Assembly: GCA_014529385.2 (NCBI GenBank)
Contig: CM043945.1
Location: 146,844,241-146,908,240 of the forward strand
Direction: 5' to 3'
DNA: 64,000 nucleotides
Origin: Adiantum capillus-veneris
Taxonomy: Eukaryota; Streptophyta; Polypodiopsida; Polypodiales; Pteridaceae
Numbering within the stretch: position 1 is the first letter of the stretch; every line of letters starts with the position of its first letter. This document shows, piece by piece, positions 34,478 through 45,922 of this stretch. The notes beneath the pieces are model-generated. The model was not told where the DNA came from, made no database searches, and saw only the letters and a program-made list of their open reading frames with translations. The translations under genes and the position numbers were made by a program.

Positions 34478-35070
34478 TGAATTGATTTCAAAGTGACGCG
34501 TTTTTGTTTTTTCTTTATTTAAAAGATTTACACAATAATATTTTCTAAATTGCAATCTATTCTACAACAAAATAAAAATATTCACATCAAATGACCTATG
34601 ATAATCAATAAGAGGTAGAATGACAGGGTTTGGTGACGCGAGAATTTCTCCTACTCTTTGGGCACCAAACATGAATACCATACGTTGTTGAAAATGGATT
34701 TTTCTACTATTTGCAATGTTTACTCTAATGTGTGGAGTGAAATGAAAGGGAAAAACCTGTATTCCTGGGCCAATATCCATGGTCTATGCATGACCTAATT
34801 CTTAAAACAAAACAAAAATATAGACGTCCAAACTAAGGTCGTACCTAATGAGAGGCAAAATAAAAGGATTTACTGATGCGTTTATCTTTACTAACCTAAG
34901 AGGACCTAAAATTCTACGAATTACTCACTGAAATTGCAACTTAGTACTAACAATTATGTGTACCTTTTGCCTTGCAATGGGAATGAAGGGATCCTACAAA
35001 TTCTCATGATTCATGCAAGCTACTTGATTATGCTAAAGGTTGAGCCTTCACAAAACATACACAAGCCTTT
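34478..35070 (-). other. Element E leader
   Basis: About 590 bases of AT-rich leader between PBS and Gag; no gene. Confidence 0.7.
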
Positions 35071-35087
35071 CCTCAGTGGGGGCACCA
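35071..35087 (-). other. Element E primer-binding site
   Basis: The minus strand reads TGGTGCCCCCACTGAGG, four bases inside the LTR end. The same 17 bases follow the LTR of element F at 63472. I cannot name the tRNA with confidence. Confidence 0.75.
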
Positions 35088-35091
35088 AAAT

Positions 35092-37470
35092 TGAGGCGGT
35101 CCGGAGCGGGCAACAAGAAGAGAAACCTCTAGACACCCTTCAAGGCTCCCGTGCTGCTCAATGGGGCTGGGGAAAAACACAACACAAACCAAAACAACAA
35201 ACCCACAGCCAAATCCCAACTACACAAGGGGCACCACCTAGTTTAAGAGCGAACTAGCATCACTAACACATTGTCTTAGGGTTATGGGAGCCCTCTCACC
35301 ATCCACCCTCTTACAATGGTAGCCATACAATAGCAAATGAATCACAAGCAACAAAACAACAACCTTCAATGAAACAAGTCACCTTATGAAGTTGAATGAG
35401 TTTGCCAAGCCAAATTGGAGGAGAAGCATGAGCCTTTGGACATGAATTGCACCCAAAACTACCAATTCATTGATGTTGGGGTAGATACAACAATGGTATG
35501 AAGAATATCTTCTACTCGCACTCACTCAAACTAGCTCAAGCTTTTCTATGCACCAAAGTGATGGTGTATAGAAAGCTTACTCTCTCTTTACAACCAAGAT
35601 AGAACTAGCATGTGCTACGCTCAATCTAGTGTGCAATGGTATAGTGATTCTTTACAAGGAGGAATGGGTTCTATTTATAGGTTTTAGAAGCCTTGATTAG
35701 GATTAAGCCTAATCAATTTTATTAGGAAAGATCAAGGATTATGAATTTTTATGAATTTCAAATGAGAATGGAGTCTCTCTTTTCTCTTGAGTCACATGGA
35801 TGTGGGCTCAAGTAAGAGAATTATTGATGTGGTGAAAGGAGAGAAACTTCCATGGGAGTGAGTGAAAATGGTTTACTTGTGCGGTTGCCTACTCCATATG
35901 TTGATAGTGTGGGTGCATTTTTATAAGAGAAGTTAGTTGTTAGTGGTAATAATCACTAGAATTGTTAGTGATACATTTACAATGGGTAGGATGAGTTGAT
36001 TTGATGAAGGAAGAGGGGTGAATTAAAAGAGAATCATTGAGATGGTGAAGCTTTGAAGAAGCTTGAACTCACCCTTGTGTAGATTGTGAAAAAAATGACC
36101 GCTGGTCTTCTTCGCTTCTTTACGCCGCCGCCACGGTTGACCACCACGATGAAAAGAGGATTTGTTGATGAAAAATCCTCAATTTGCAGAAGTTATCATG
36201 GTTAAGATGCTGAATTTTAGATATTTTTAGGAGAGGTAAATGAAATTGTAACATAGAAGCAATAGAGAGAGACATGGAGAGGGTGTATGTATGTAGAGGT
36301 TCATAAAAGAACTATAGGGATGAGAGAGAAGGGTAATGGTGAAGAGGGTGGGAGAAGCCATGGAAATTGCAGGTTTGAGTGAGGGAAGGAGAGGGAGGGA
36401 TGTGTAAGAGTGAGTAGGTGTGTGGAAGGGTGAGAGAAGACTAAGGGCTACTTGTGAGAAAAGTGGGCAGACTGGGGTCCACTCAAAAAATCATATCTCA
36501 CCGCTGGTAGCTCCAAAAATCATGAAAAACTTTGAGGTGATTATTCAGAGCGTGGGCTATATTTTCTCCTTTGACCACCGCTCCAAATTCGGAGTGGAGA
36601 TAGGTGCCAAAATTCTCACCAAAAAGCTTGTTTTTATGCCTACAAAAGTCTTTTAGTGGCCCCCTCCTTTGTTGAATTTGTACAATGCATCCAAGAGTGA
36701 GCCCCTCCTTTGTCATATTATAATACAAAGCATCCAAGTTGCCCTTGACCCATGCATGGAGGAGGATTATCGGTGAATAAAGAAATATATACATGGTGGG
36801 ACTAGTGTATGGACTATTCATGGACTTTAGCTCAATGAGCACATGGTGTTAGAATAATGAGTAAAAATAATAATAAAAATATGGAGGAGTTATGGATATG
36901 GAAAGATATTGGAATCATATGATATGGTCCCTCCTTGAATTATTTTGGGTGAAAGAGGAAAAGGTATGCAAGTAAATAATATAATAAACGTAACCAATGA
37001 GTAGAAATCAATTTTTTGTTTTCACGAGGGTGAGGGTGAAAATGTGGGAGTGATTTGTATAAAGGAAAAATATGAGGTTAGAGTATGTACATATTGGCAA
37101 AAAATATAATTATGGTGTAAGAGGATGAAAGAAGGTGTACATAGGTTTAATAAAACACACACCTAAGTAGAAATATTAAAATACCAAAATAATTATAAAA
37201 AATCCCTATATTTAGGCCATATATACAATGAAATATTTACACACAAAGAGGCCATAATATACTTTTATTTTTTTATTATTTTTATTTTTTTGGCTCAACT
37301 AGCCCAGTGACTAGCTAGCTGAGGGTTTTTAAGAAGATATGGGAAAAGCTCCCTAACTCACACACGCCTATGTACAGTGAAATGTTAGGGATAGCCATAG
37401 TGTTTGGGTGAATTTGGTAGGGTGGAGTAACTTACTATGGCAATTATGGAGAGCCGAAAAATGGCTATCA
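35092..37470 (-). repeat. Element E 5' LTR with a 200-bp deletion
   Basis: 2379 bp, nearly identical to 26588-29169 but lacking about 200 bases after GAGCGAACTAG (about 35255). The junction has TAG on both sides of the lost segment in the other LTR, so the loss probably used microhomology. No gene. Confidence 0.92.
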
Positions 37471-37474
37471 ATGC

Positions 37475-39257
37475 CATAGGCTATGAGAGTCGAAGGCTCG
37501 ACCCTGTTGAGCAATCTCTAGGCATATATGAAAAGGAACTCCTTGCAGTTCTACATGCCTTAGACTCATTGAAGGACTATTTATTGGGGACTCCTTTCAT
37601 TCTGCGAATGGATCACCAAAGTCTTAAGTACTTCATGACGCAGACCAAGCTCTCCGACAAACAAATGGGGTGGGCAAATTTCCTTTCGCAATTTCATTTT
37701 CATATTGCTCACATTGCTGGCAATCATAATCAAGTAGCTGATGCACTCTCAAGATGGACGAGAGTGAATGCGGTTTCCATAGCAACTCACAATGATCTAT
37801 CTTCAATGACAGATGAGTATGCTATTGATCCCGATTTTAGAGATGTGATTTCAGCCCTTGCATTAGGGAATAAAGAAGAACCATTTACTTTACAAGATGG
37901 TTATCTTCTCTATGGCAATAGACTATGCGTTGCTAACTCACTACGTGAGAAATTAATGTATGAATCTCATGCTCCACCTTATGCGGGGCATAGAGGGATT
38001 TAGTCTACCTTAAAGGGAATTGAAACATATTTCTATTGGCCTACCATGAAAGTGAACATACAAGAGTATGTTTCTAAATGTGTGGTATGCCAAAAGACAA
38101 AATTTAATAGAGGGAAGCAACTTGGATTGCTTCAACCCTTGCCAATCCCTAATTCACCATGGGAGAGCATATCCATGGATTTTATCTTTGAATTGCCTAA
38201 GTCTATCCATGGGAATACGGGAATATGGACGATAGTAGACAGATTCAGTAAACAAGATCATTTTATACCTGTCAAAAAGACTATCAAAGCCCATCAAATG
38301 GCAACCCTCTTCATTTCACAAATTTTCAAGTACCATGGCTTGCCAATGTCCATAGTGTCGGATAGAGATCCTAGAATGACCAGTAATTTCTAGAAGGGTC
38401 TCTTTGAGAATTTAGGGACAAGGCTAAACTTCTCTTCGGCCTATCATCCACAAACGGATGGCCAAAGTGAAATAGCTAACCTAACCATTCTCGATCTACT
38501 AAAAGCCTATGTAACGGAAGTAGATCAAAGATCCCAATGGGAGAAGTACTTACCCTTAGTGGAGTATGCTTACAATAACACTGTACATACTTCCACGAGA
38601 AAAGCACCTTTCGAGGTAATTGAGGGAAGATCAAAAATTCCCTTGCTACTTAAAGTACATGGGAAGATCTTCGCTGCAGATGAGTATAGCCGAGACCTAC
38701 AAGAATCTTTTCAAAAGATTAAGGATGCTATCTCTATCTCACAGCAAAGGCAAAAGGCTGCTGCTGACAAGCACAGAAGAGACCAAGCCTTTAAAGAAAA
38801 CGATTGGGTCTTGTTAAAGTTTCCCAAGGCTCGATTAAGGCACACGACATGCAAGAATCCTACGGGCCACCAAAAGTACTATGCTAAACTAGCAAAAAGG
38901 TACTATGGCCCCTTCCAGATTCTTAGGCCAATCAATGAGATGGCCTATCAACTCAAGTTGCCCAATCATTGGCTCATACACAATGCTTTCCATGTGAGCC
39001 TATTAAAGCCTTACAAAGGAGAGCCACCTCAAGAACCAACTATTGAAGACCCACTGGATATCGAGGACCAAGAGGAGGTGCTGCAGCCCAAGTCCATTCT
39101 CCGACATGAAGACAAGGTATTAAGAGGCGGTAAGACTATCCGATGATATCTTATTAAGTTAAAGAATTATCCTTTTGAAGATGTTAGATGGATGCAAGGC
39201 ATACAATTAAAGGATAACATAAACCTTGTCAATGCTTTCAATGCTTCCCAAGAGTAA
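37475..39257 (+). pseudogene. Element A RNase H, integrase and chromodomain
   Basis: This continues the Pol of element A after E. One frame is open to a stop at 39255 except for stops at 38001, 38391 and 39144. RNase H and tether: IGYESRRLDPVEQSLGIYEK, LRMDHQSLKYFMTQ, VADALSR. Integrase zinc domain: AGHRGI to CVVCQKTK; core: ISMDFIFELP, SIVSDRDPRMTSNF, YHPQTDGQSEIANL carrying D, D, E. C-terminus: FHVSLLKPYKGEPPQEP and a chromodomain-like segment (ILRHEDKVLRGGKTIR, FEDVRWMQ). The stops at 38001 (GHRGI*) and 38391 (SNF*, where the paralogue at 19460 has Trp) are each explained by one transition. Confidence 0.92.
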
Positions 39258-39570
39258 GCAAATGTACAAAATGTTAAAAATGAACAAAGTTTTTGTCTTA
39301 TAAGACTCTCTTTTTCTTTATTGTGCACAAAAATGAAGTAGTATGCATGCTTAGATCAAGTTTGCGGAGGCGACGTCTCCCAAACACCATGTAGAGCTTG
39401 TCACTCTACTATAGAAGATTGATAGGACTAATGTGCAGACATGCTTGCGGCAGCCTCGGGCTCTCAAGCGCCAAATGGACTAGTCATCCATTGTGGAATG
39501 ATGTCGTAGGGTAACATAGGGATTCCCCGCTAAGAAAAGGACTATGGTGTAGAGAGATAAAGCATATTCA
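39258..39570 (+). other. Element A 3' UTR; PPT region eroded
   Basis: The sequence resembles 20316-20656 and 57518-57778, but the PPT and the first bases of the LTR present in those copies are absent here; the LTR homology begins at about 39571-39574. Confidence 0.7.
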
Positions 39571-41163
39571 TGAGTATCTAATTCTCCTAAATGATTTGTT
39601 CATGTTAAATTGATCATTTAATATGGGGAAGTGCCAGGGGAGAAAAAGCTAGAATATTGGTTAAGCTAGCAGACCGGCCACAATAGGGATCCAAAGGAGG
39701 GAAAATAGGGATCCAAAGGGGGGGGGGGCCATCTGCAAAAGAGCCATGTGAAACAATGGGCTACAAAGACCCTAAGGTTCAGCCCATTAAGACTTCCAAA
39801 ATGCTAAGGTTCCAAAATTCAAAGGTTATGTCCAAAGGTAGAACCTAGGGGAATTGGATGCTTTGTGTGTGACCAAAAAAGTCTTTGTACATCCCTACTT
39901 GGGAGGGGGCGAGCCTTTCTTCTAGAGGATGAGAGAGAAAGCCACACACACACACACACACAAGCTCCCTTTACACAAAGGGAATGAAGGACACATGTCA
40001 GATGCCTAAGCTAGTTGCTCCCAAAGTGTGCTCAATTCGTATTGGATGACCCTTGAAGTGGACCAATGAGAATTATGCTAGAGTAAATTTAGCCTAATTA
40101 ATTTAAAACACTTAATAAAAAGAACCAATGAAAATTAAGTCTCCTGGATGACTATTGGACAGTCCGTGAAGGGGTCCAATAGGAATTGAGCAGCCCAATG
40201 GGCTACTTAATTCCTATTGGTCAGAATGGGGAAAGGTCCAATGGGGATTTAATTCATTTAAATAATTAAGTTTAATTGATTAAGCTCTCACAAAAGGGGA
40301 AAGGGGGACACATGTCAGAAGGCTATCACTTATGTTGCTTAATAGCCATTGGCTTGACTTGGAAAGGTCCAATGGGGGAAAAGCAAGAGCAAATAGCAAG
40401 AGGGCTCGCCCAAGAGAGAGAGGGGACTGATTTTTGCAAGGAATTATCAGACACACACACAGAAAATCTCATGTGTGAAGAAAGAGAAGACTATCTGTTC
40501 CCAAGCTTTAATGGAGAGCTCATCACCTACTACAAGCCTGTGAGATAGAAGCCTAAATCGACACACTCTTGGCTTGTGGATGCAAATCCAACCAAGAGCG
40601 AAGCTTCAATGCATGCTCATCTCCTCTACCAAGCTAATTACTAAGCTAAGCTATGCTAATATGAGTGATTATGTGAGGAGATGTACATCTTTCTCGTAAG
40701 ATACTCCTTCTTCCTCTCAATCCACTCTCATACCCTGCTAGCTCTCACCATCTTCGAAGGTGTGTGAGGTCTTTGGTCTGAGCACGGGGATAATTAAAGT
40801 TGTGTTTGCCTAAGTGTTTTTCTTAGTGCATGAATCTTTGATCTTCATTGCACTAGCTAGTCTTGAAGGAACACAAAGAATTGTATTGTACAATGTCTCT
40901 CTTGATGGGAGAAACCATAATACAAAGCCTTTTGGAGGGGGGACCGGCTCCATGCAAATCCGGTCCTCAACTGTTGTCAATAGCTTAATTTCTCTCTCTT
41001 TTGAAAGTATTGTTGATGCTATCTAGCTAGGTGTTATGCTTTTTGTTGCTCTCTCCACCCAAGCACTCTTGTAATTCTCATGAGGAATCTATTCTAATGA
41101 AAGGCCCAGTATGTTCATGCTAATTTTCGCTACACACAAGTTTTTAGACCATTAAATGTTACA
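39571..41163 (+). repeat. Element A 3' LTR
   Basis: It matches 21137-22716 from TATCTAATTCTCCTAAATG onward and ends TTAAATGTTACA at 41163, followed by the target duplication ATACT. About 18 bases of the 5' end are missing or replaced. The 39720-39728 G run is an expansion relative to the other LTR. Confidence 0.9.
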
Positions 41164-41168
41164 ATACT

Positions 41169-42435
41169 TAATGAGTAAGTTTCTTGAGAAGCTTCCTATG
41201 CATGGGGGGTAAGATGCTTGAGTCAAAAAGAGACCCTACACACTTAACGAGGAAGTTGCTTGAGAAGCTTCCTATGCATGGGACGTAAGATTCTTGAGTC
41301 AAAAAGAGACCCTGCACACTTAATGAGGAAGTTTCTTGAGAAGCTTCCTATGCATAAAAGTCCCAAAGTTAGAAGAATCTTTTACCTAATCTTCCACTCA
41401 CCCAAGGGGCACCCCTTTTCTAAAACTGCACATGGGACACATGTCAAACTCTCACTAAGCTTAACCACATGGTGTGCTTGAATGCTATTGGTTGGGCTAA
41501 AGAGGGGCCCAATGAGCTTCTACTTCCATCCAACAAATATTTAGATATTTTCAATCTCTCTCTCTCTCTCTCTAAGGGGTAAGGAGAACACTTGTCAAAA
41601 GACTACCCATGTACTTGACTGCATGCTGCATGCGATTGGCTAGGGGGAGAGGGGTCGAATGAGCTTGCAGCATGTATAAAAGTCACCACTTGCCCAAAGA
41701 AAGGAAGGGGGCTACTAGGGTGATATACTGCACACACACACTCATTTGCAATGGCATTCTCACTTGGTGAAATTTGAGGAACACCACCTCCTTCTCCAAG
41801 CTTGTGAGAAGTGAGAGCCTACATCAACACTCTTGGCTATGGAATGCAAAATCCAACCAAGAGCCATGCTTCAATGCTTAAGCTTGCCATCTTCTCCATC
41901 TAAATTACTATGCTATTATGTATGCTAGCAAGAAGAGTAATGATAAGTGATGAACTATTTCTTTCTCCTATGGAATTTTTCTTCTTCTTCTGCCCTACCC
42001 TCATTCCCCTCTAGCTCTCTCCACCTTTGAAGGTGTTTGAGGCCTTGGGACTGAGATTTGGGATAGTTAATGCTTTCTACAATTTTGTGTTATGCTTGTG
42101 ATGCGTGAAGCTTTCCATCTCCATTGCATCACGTAGGTCACAAGGAACACAAAGATTGTATCGTACCAAGTCTCTCTTGATGGGAGAAACTATAATACAA
42201 ATGCCTATTGGAGGGGGGACCGGCTCCATATGAATCCGGTCCTCAACTATTGTCATGTTATCTAAAATCTCTCTCTTGCAAAAGTATTGTTCATGCCAAG
42301 TTAACTAAGTACCATGTTTATGTTGCTACCATCAATTAAGTTCACCCACTATGCTCGCAAAGTAATCTCTTGAAAGTGCTTCACCTAGTTTCCTAATTCC
42401 GCTACTCTCAAAGTTCATAGGCCATTTCCATTACA
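41169..42435 (+). repeat. Array B first LTR, right part
   Basis: The B LTR resumes after element A and ends TTCCATTACA at 42435, followed by the PBS. It begins with three copies of a 76-bp unit (TTGAGAAGCTTCCTATGCAT) where the second B LTR has four. No gene. Confidence 0.88.
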
Positions 42436-42436
42436 T

Positions 42437-42448
42437 TGGTATCAGAGC
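42437..42448 (+). other. Array B primer-binding site
   Basis: TGGTATCAGAGC, initiator-Met type, one base after the LTR. Confidence 0.92.
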
Positions 42449-42632
42449 ATATGGTTTCTCTTTTCTTGCCTAAGAAGAGAGGTCCTTAAGTAGCCTATTA
42501 ATAGTTGTTTTTGTTAATTATATTAGGGTAAGTGGGTATGGGATCATTTATCGGTGTTGTTGAGTCCACTATGTGGGATATGGTGCACACCTCGGGAGCT
42601 TTGGTCTTAATAATGGAGACTATTTAGACTCG
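42449..42632 (+). other. Array B leader, left part
   Basis: It matches the leader at 61310-61500 and stops at the insertion of element C; the leader resumes at 54184. ACTCG at 42628-42632 is the left copy of the element C target duplication. Confidence 0.85.
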
Positions 42633-42786
42633 TGTGCGCGTATGTCTCACGTGTCAATGTAAGGAACTTGGCAATACAGTGTGTGCGGGCCGCAAATGGC
42701 TCCAAGCACACAACAAGCCTAAACTAGTAGGCTCAAAGATGGCGATGGTGTGTCACTCATCGCTCTACGCTTCCTGTCGTGGAGGA
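42633..42786 (-). repeat. Element C 3' LTR, part 1
   Basis: It matches 53608-53765 and is interrupted by element D at 42787, with GAGGA as target duplication. Confidence 0.85.
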
Positions 42787-43104
42787 TGTAAAGTGTGAGC
42801 TTTGTCCTAAGGTGTGAGTCAAGGAGAGGAGAGTGGATTTATCCCACATACTGTGGAGCAAGGCTGTAGATCTACTTAAAGCTCATTTCTTGAATCAATA
42901 AACAACAACTCATTTTGCACAGCATGCTTGTCTATGGTGAACTTGTGCTAAGCTAAGTCAATACTCAAGATTGTGTTTATGAGTCCAAGCTAATCTATCT
43001 TGGAACCTAATTCACTTGAGTGATAACCTTGCTTACACACACTCACACACTTGCACCATGTTTCTCTTTCATCCACCATAGCTAGCACGATCCAAATCCT
43101 AACA
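42787..43104 (+). repeat. Element D 5' LTR
   Basis: Begins TGTAAAGTGTGAGC, ends AAATCCTAACA. 318 bp. Confidence 0.93.
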
Positions 43105-43106
43105 TT

Positions 43107-43118
43107 TGGTATCAGAGC
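43107..43118 (+). other. Element D primer-binding site
   Basis: TGGTATCAGAGC, two bases after the LTR; initiator-Met type. Confidence 0.92.
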
Positions 43119-45108
43119 GATGGTGTGCTAGCTAGGATTTTCATTATGCATTAGTGTGTGTTAATCATTAGGATCTCCATTAGATGGATTAGCATTTCAT
43201 TATCACGGTCCATTAACATTCTTCATGACTAGTTTCATCTCACTAATTAGGCCTTAATCTAGTTGTGTGTGGGCATGTCCTTGGCACACCCAAGAGGCCA
43301 ATACCCTCCATGGCTAGATAGGTTTGATTAGGGAAAAGATTAGCATCCTTTGAATTGCATTTTAGATTGCCTTTTTTTGCGTCAATTTTTGCATCGTTTG
43401 CCTCTTCAATTAAATTCATTAAACTCATTTTCCTTTTGCATTGCTCACCTCATCTCGAAGCTCTCCTCGCAAGCTCTCCATAGAGTCCCTAAACACTCAA
43501 ATCCGAACTCAGGAACCCCTACATTTCTATGCCCAAAACTCTTTCTAAAGATAGGTGTGTGTGTGTGAGTTTGTGTGGGAAAGGGACTACCGAGCTTGGC
43601 TTAACAGCTTGTTTTTCGGAGGACCCTTCACAAGGAAGCCCGTGGGCTTGTTGGCTAGCCCAATTTAGATAGTCTATTCTTGGCTTGAGGTTTCGGGATC
43701 AATTCCTTGCATATTGTGGGGAGACCCGAAATTTGATTCAACTCCAACTTTTCGAGCGGATCGGATCCGCTGGGGAGTGTTCCTACCAAGCGGGTGCGAG
43801 GCTCACGGACGTCAAAGGCCTCTTCAAAATGAGATTTTTAAACCATTTCGGCTGCAGAAGCCGGTGGTCCCGCCCGCCTGCGTGAGAAGCTAATTGACTG
43901 CATGCGCCTCCTTTTCGGCTCCACTAAGCGGGCCATCCCACGGTCCTACCCGTTGCCCGAACAACCCTCCTTGCCCATTGCTCTTAAGGCCCCCTTCCGG
44001 CACTGACTCAAGAGCCCCAATCAAGCAACCTCTCCCACGAGCTTGCTGCCTCAAGCCTCCAAGACCTTTACGCAGCCAGTCCCACGGGGATAATCTTGAA
44101 GCTATTTCTACTTGCAGATAAGCCTTAAGCACCATCAAAAAAGGAGCTATTCCCATAGCTCACACAAAGAACTTCAAAAGGCTTTGATCTCAACAATTTT
44201 TGTCTGAAGAACTTCAAAAGGCTTTGATCTCAACAATTCTTGTCCGAAGAACTTCAAAAAGATTTTATTTGGCTATTTCAAAACCTGAAGCAACATGGGA
44301 TCTTCAGCCCAAGGGTAGATTCCAATCATCAAAAAAGAACTCAAGGCTGTGAAGGGTGACTTCACCTTGAGTGAAGAGGTACTTCACATTTAACTAAGAA
44401 GACATTAAAATTGGAATCTTGTAGCCAAGCACAACAAAATTCTTGCAATATATGTAATTATATTTGTCTACATGGATGACATTGTGTGCTTTTGTAATGG
44501 GATAGACATTGGCATTGGAAAGTCTCCAAATTGCTAAAATCTCCCCATGTGTGAAGAATTTATGACAAATTGTATGAGAAATTCCGCATGCTTGGGCTCT
44601 CGGAGTATAACCAAGATGGAAGAGAGCATTAATTTTTGCATCAACCTTTTCATATTGTTGCATGTCATAATGACGCATGTAATAAAGCCTGATTGTACCA
44701 CAAAAAAGGGGATAGAAGCACTCTTTCGAGGGGAGGATACGAACTCAAACCATGAAGCAGTTGAAAGCAACAGCAGAAGCAACGAAGGCAAGAGACCTAA
44801 CAGAGGATCAACTCACATAGTAGAAGACAAAAAGGACAAAGACGAAGGTAGCGTTTGGGAAGACCCATTTTGAAGATGCAGACTCTCTACTTGTAGGGGA
44901 GGACTTTTTCCTATGTGGATACCAGCGTATCATCCTGTGTGGACATCACCATCCTTTTTGGATCTTTCTTGTGTCGATTTTACTATCTTGTGTTGATATT
45001 ACCATCCTTTGTGGACTTTATTTTCCTGTGTGGATACCACCATCCTGTGTGGATTTTGTTAGCCTGTGTGGATCGTGCATCTTCAGTATCTTGTCTTAGT
45101 CCAAACCT
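43119..45108 (+). other. Element D internal region, no intact gene
   Basis: A GC-rich block at about 43820-44120 stands out from its AT-rich surroundings and could be captured host sequence, with short open frames on both strands. A 44-bp unit with GAACTTCAAAAGGCTTTGAT is repeated 2.3 times at about 44163-44260. Near 44465 a plus frame reads IIFVYMDDIVCF, which resembles the YVDD motif of a copia RT but without supporting motifs. A 108-codon frame at 44547-44873 has a charged C-terminus and no known domain. Degenerate repeats of ATCCTGTGTGGA fill 44918-45070. Confidence 0.55.
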
Positions 45109-45120
45109 CAAGGGGAGGAT

Positions 45121-45438
45121 TGTAAAGTGTGAGCTTTGTCCTAAGGTGTGAGTCAAGGAGAGGAGAGTGGATTTATCCCACATACTGTGGATCAAGGCTG
45201 TAGAGCTACTTAAAGCTCATTTCTTGAATCAATAAACAACAACTCATTTTGCACTACATGCTTGTCTATGGTGAGCTTGTGCTAAGCTAAGTCAATACTC
45301 AAGATTGTGTTTATGAGTCCAAGCTAATCTATCTTGGAACCTAATTCACTTGAGTGATAACCTTGCTTACACACACTCACACACTTGCACCATGTTTCTC
45401 TTTCATCCACCATAGCTAGCACGATCCAAATCCTAACA
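45121..45438 (+). repeat. Element D 3' LTR
   Basis: Same 318-bp length as the 5' LTR, preceded by the PPT at 45109-45120 and followed by GAGGA. Confidence 0.93.
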
Positions 45439-45554
45439 GAGGATTCCTCTCCGTGAAGAAGAGGGAGACGTCGCTACGCCGCGCTCAATCGCCTCGCCGT
45501 CGTCGTGCTGCCGCAATGCTCGATTGCGCACAGACTCTCTCTCTCTCTCTCTCT

Positions 45555-45619
<65 letters not shown>

Positions 45620-45908
45620 GGAGATGAAGAAGAAGAAGATGGAGATGGAGCAAGAGCAGTCTTCAATTGCACAAATGAGAGAATGAGTGAATTTTAGGTT
45701 TAGTTTACTTTTATATGAGATTGCCCCATTCAGGATTGGGCGCTATGCTTAGCCAACTAATCCCTTGAATGTTCCAGTTAGAGTGCACCTCTCATCGGCG
45801 ATCACTCTTACCCTTTTCCTATTGGATCGACAAGCCCGATACCTGACTCTACCAAATAAATTATACAGCATCCATGTTAGGTGATAGGAATGTGTGTGAG
45901 GGTTAAAA
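45439..45908 (-). repeat. Element C 3' LTR, part 2, with expanded microsatellites
   Basis: It matches 53761-54178. CT (45534-45555) and CA (45558-45618) runs are far longer than in the other LTR, where only a short CT run and CATACACAGACACACA remain. The frames rich in alternating residues on both strands come from these runs. Confidence 0.87.
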
Positions 45909-45922
45909 TTCCCCCCTTCCTG
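45909..45922 (-). other. Element C polypurine tract
   Basis: The minus strand reads AGGAAGGGGGGAAT directly upstream of the 3' LTR. Confidence 0.8.

Larger units (their letters stand above)
26588..37470 (-). mobile_element. Tat-lineage gypsy element E, inserted in A
   Basis: A minus-strand LTR element has LTRs at 26588-29169 and 35092-37470, a PPT at the left inner edge and a PBS at the right inner edge. It interrupts the RNase H of element A. Flanks ACGC (26584-26587) and ATGC (37471-37474) are a 4-bp target duplication with one C/T change. Rejoining the flanks restores the host reading frame. The order Gag, protease, RT, RNase H, second RNase H, integrase is that of the Tat lineage. By eye the two LTRs differ at only two to three dozen positions over about 2.4 kb, so the insertion is recent relative to its hosts. 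Confidence 0.93.
21137..41163 (+). mobile_element. Chromovirus A, inserted in the first B LTR
   Basis: A plus-strand gypsy chromovirus has LTRs at 21137-22716 and 39571-41163 and a perfect 5-bp target duplication ATACT (21132-21136 and 41164-41168). The uninterrupted B LTR at about 58246 reads through the site once (CATACTTAATGAGG), confirming the insertion. The internal order is PBS, gag, protease, RT, RNase H, integrase, chromodomain. Element E interrupts the RNase H region at 26588-37470. Without E the element is about 9.1 kb. Confidence 0.93.
42787..45438 (+). mobile_element. Element D: small copia-like non-autonomous element
   Basis: Two 318-bp LTRs (42787-43104 and 45121-45438) differ at only five positions by my count (about 98.4 per cent identical). 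The 5' LTR is followed by an initiator-Met PBS, and the 3' LTR is preceded by the PPT CAAGGGGAGGAT. The target duplication GAGGA is perfect (42782-42786 and 45439-45443). The internal region is only about 2 kb with no intact coding. It inserted into an LTR of element C. Confidence 0.92.

Noticed and set aside
44465-44510. VYMDDIV as a copia RT active site in element D
   Set aside because: Only this short motif resembles RT; flanking RT blocks are absent, so it may be chance.
45433-45686. Frames rich in alternating Val-Cys or Thr-His residues on both strands
   Set aside because: They are translations of the CA and CT microsatellites in the element C LTR.
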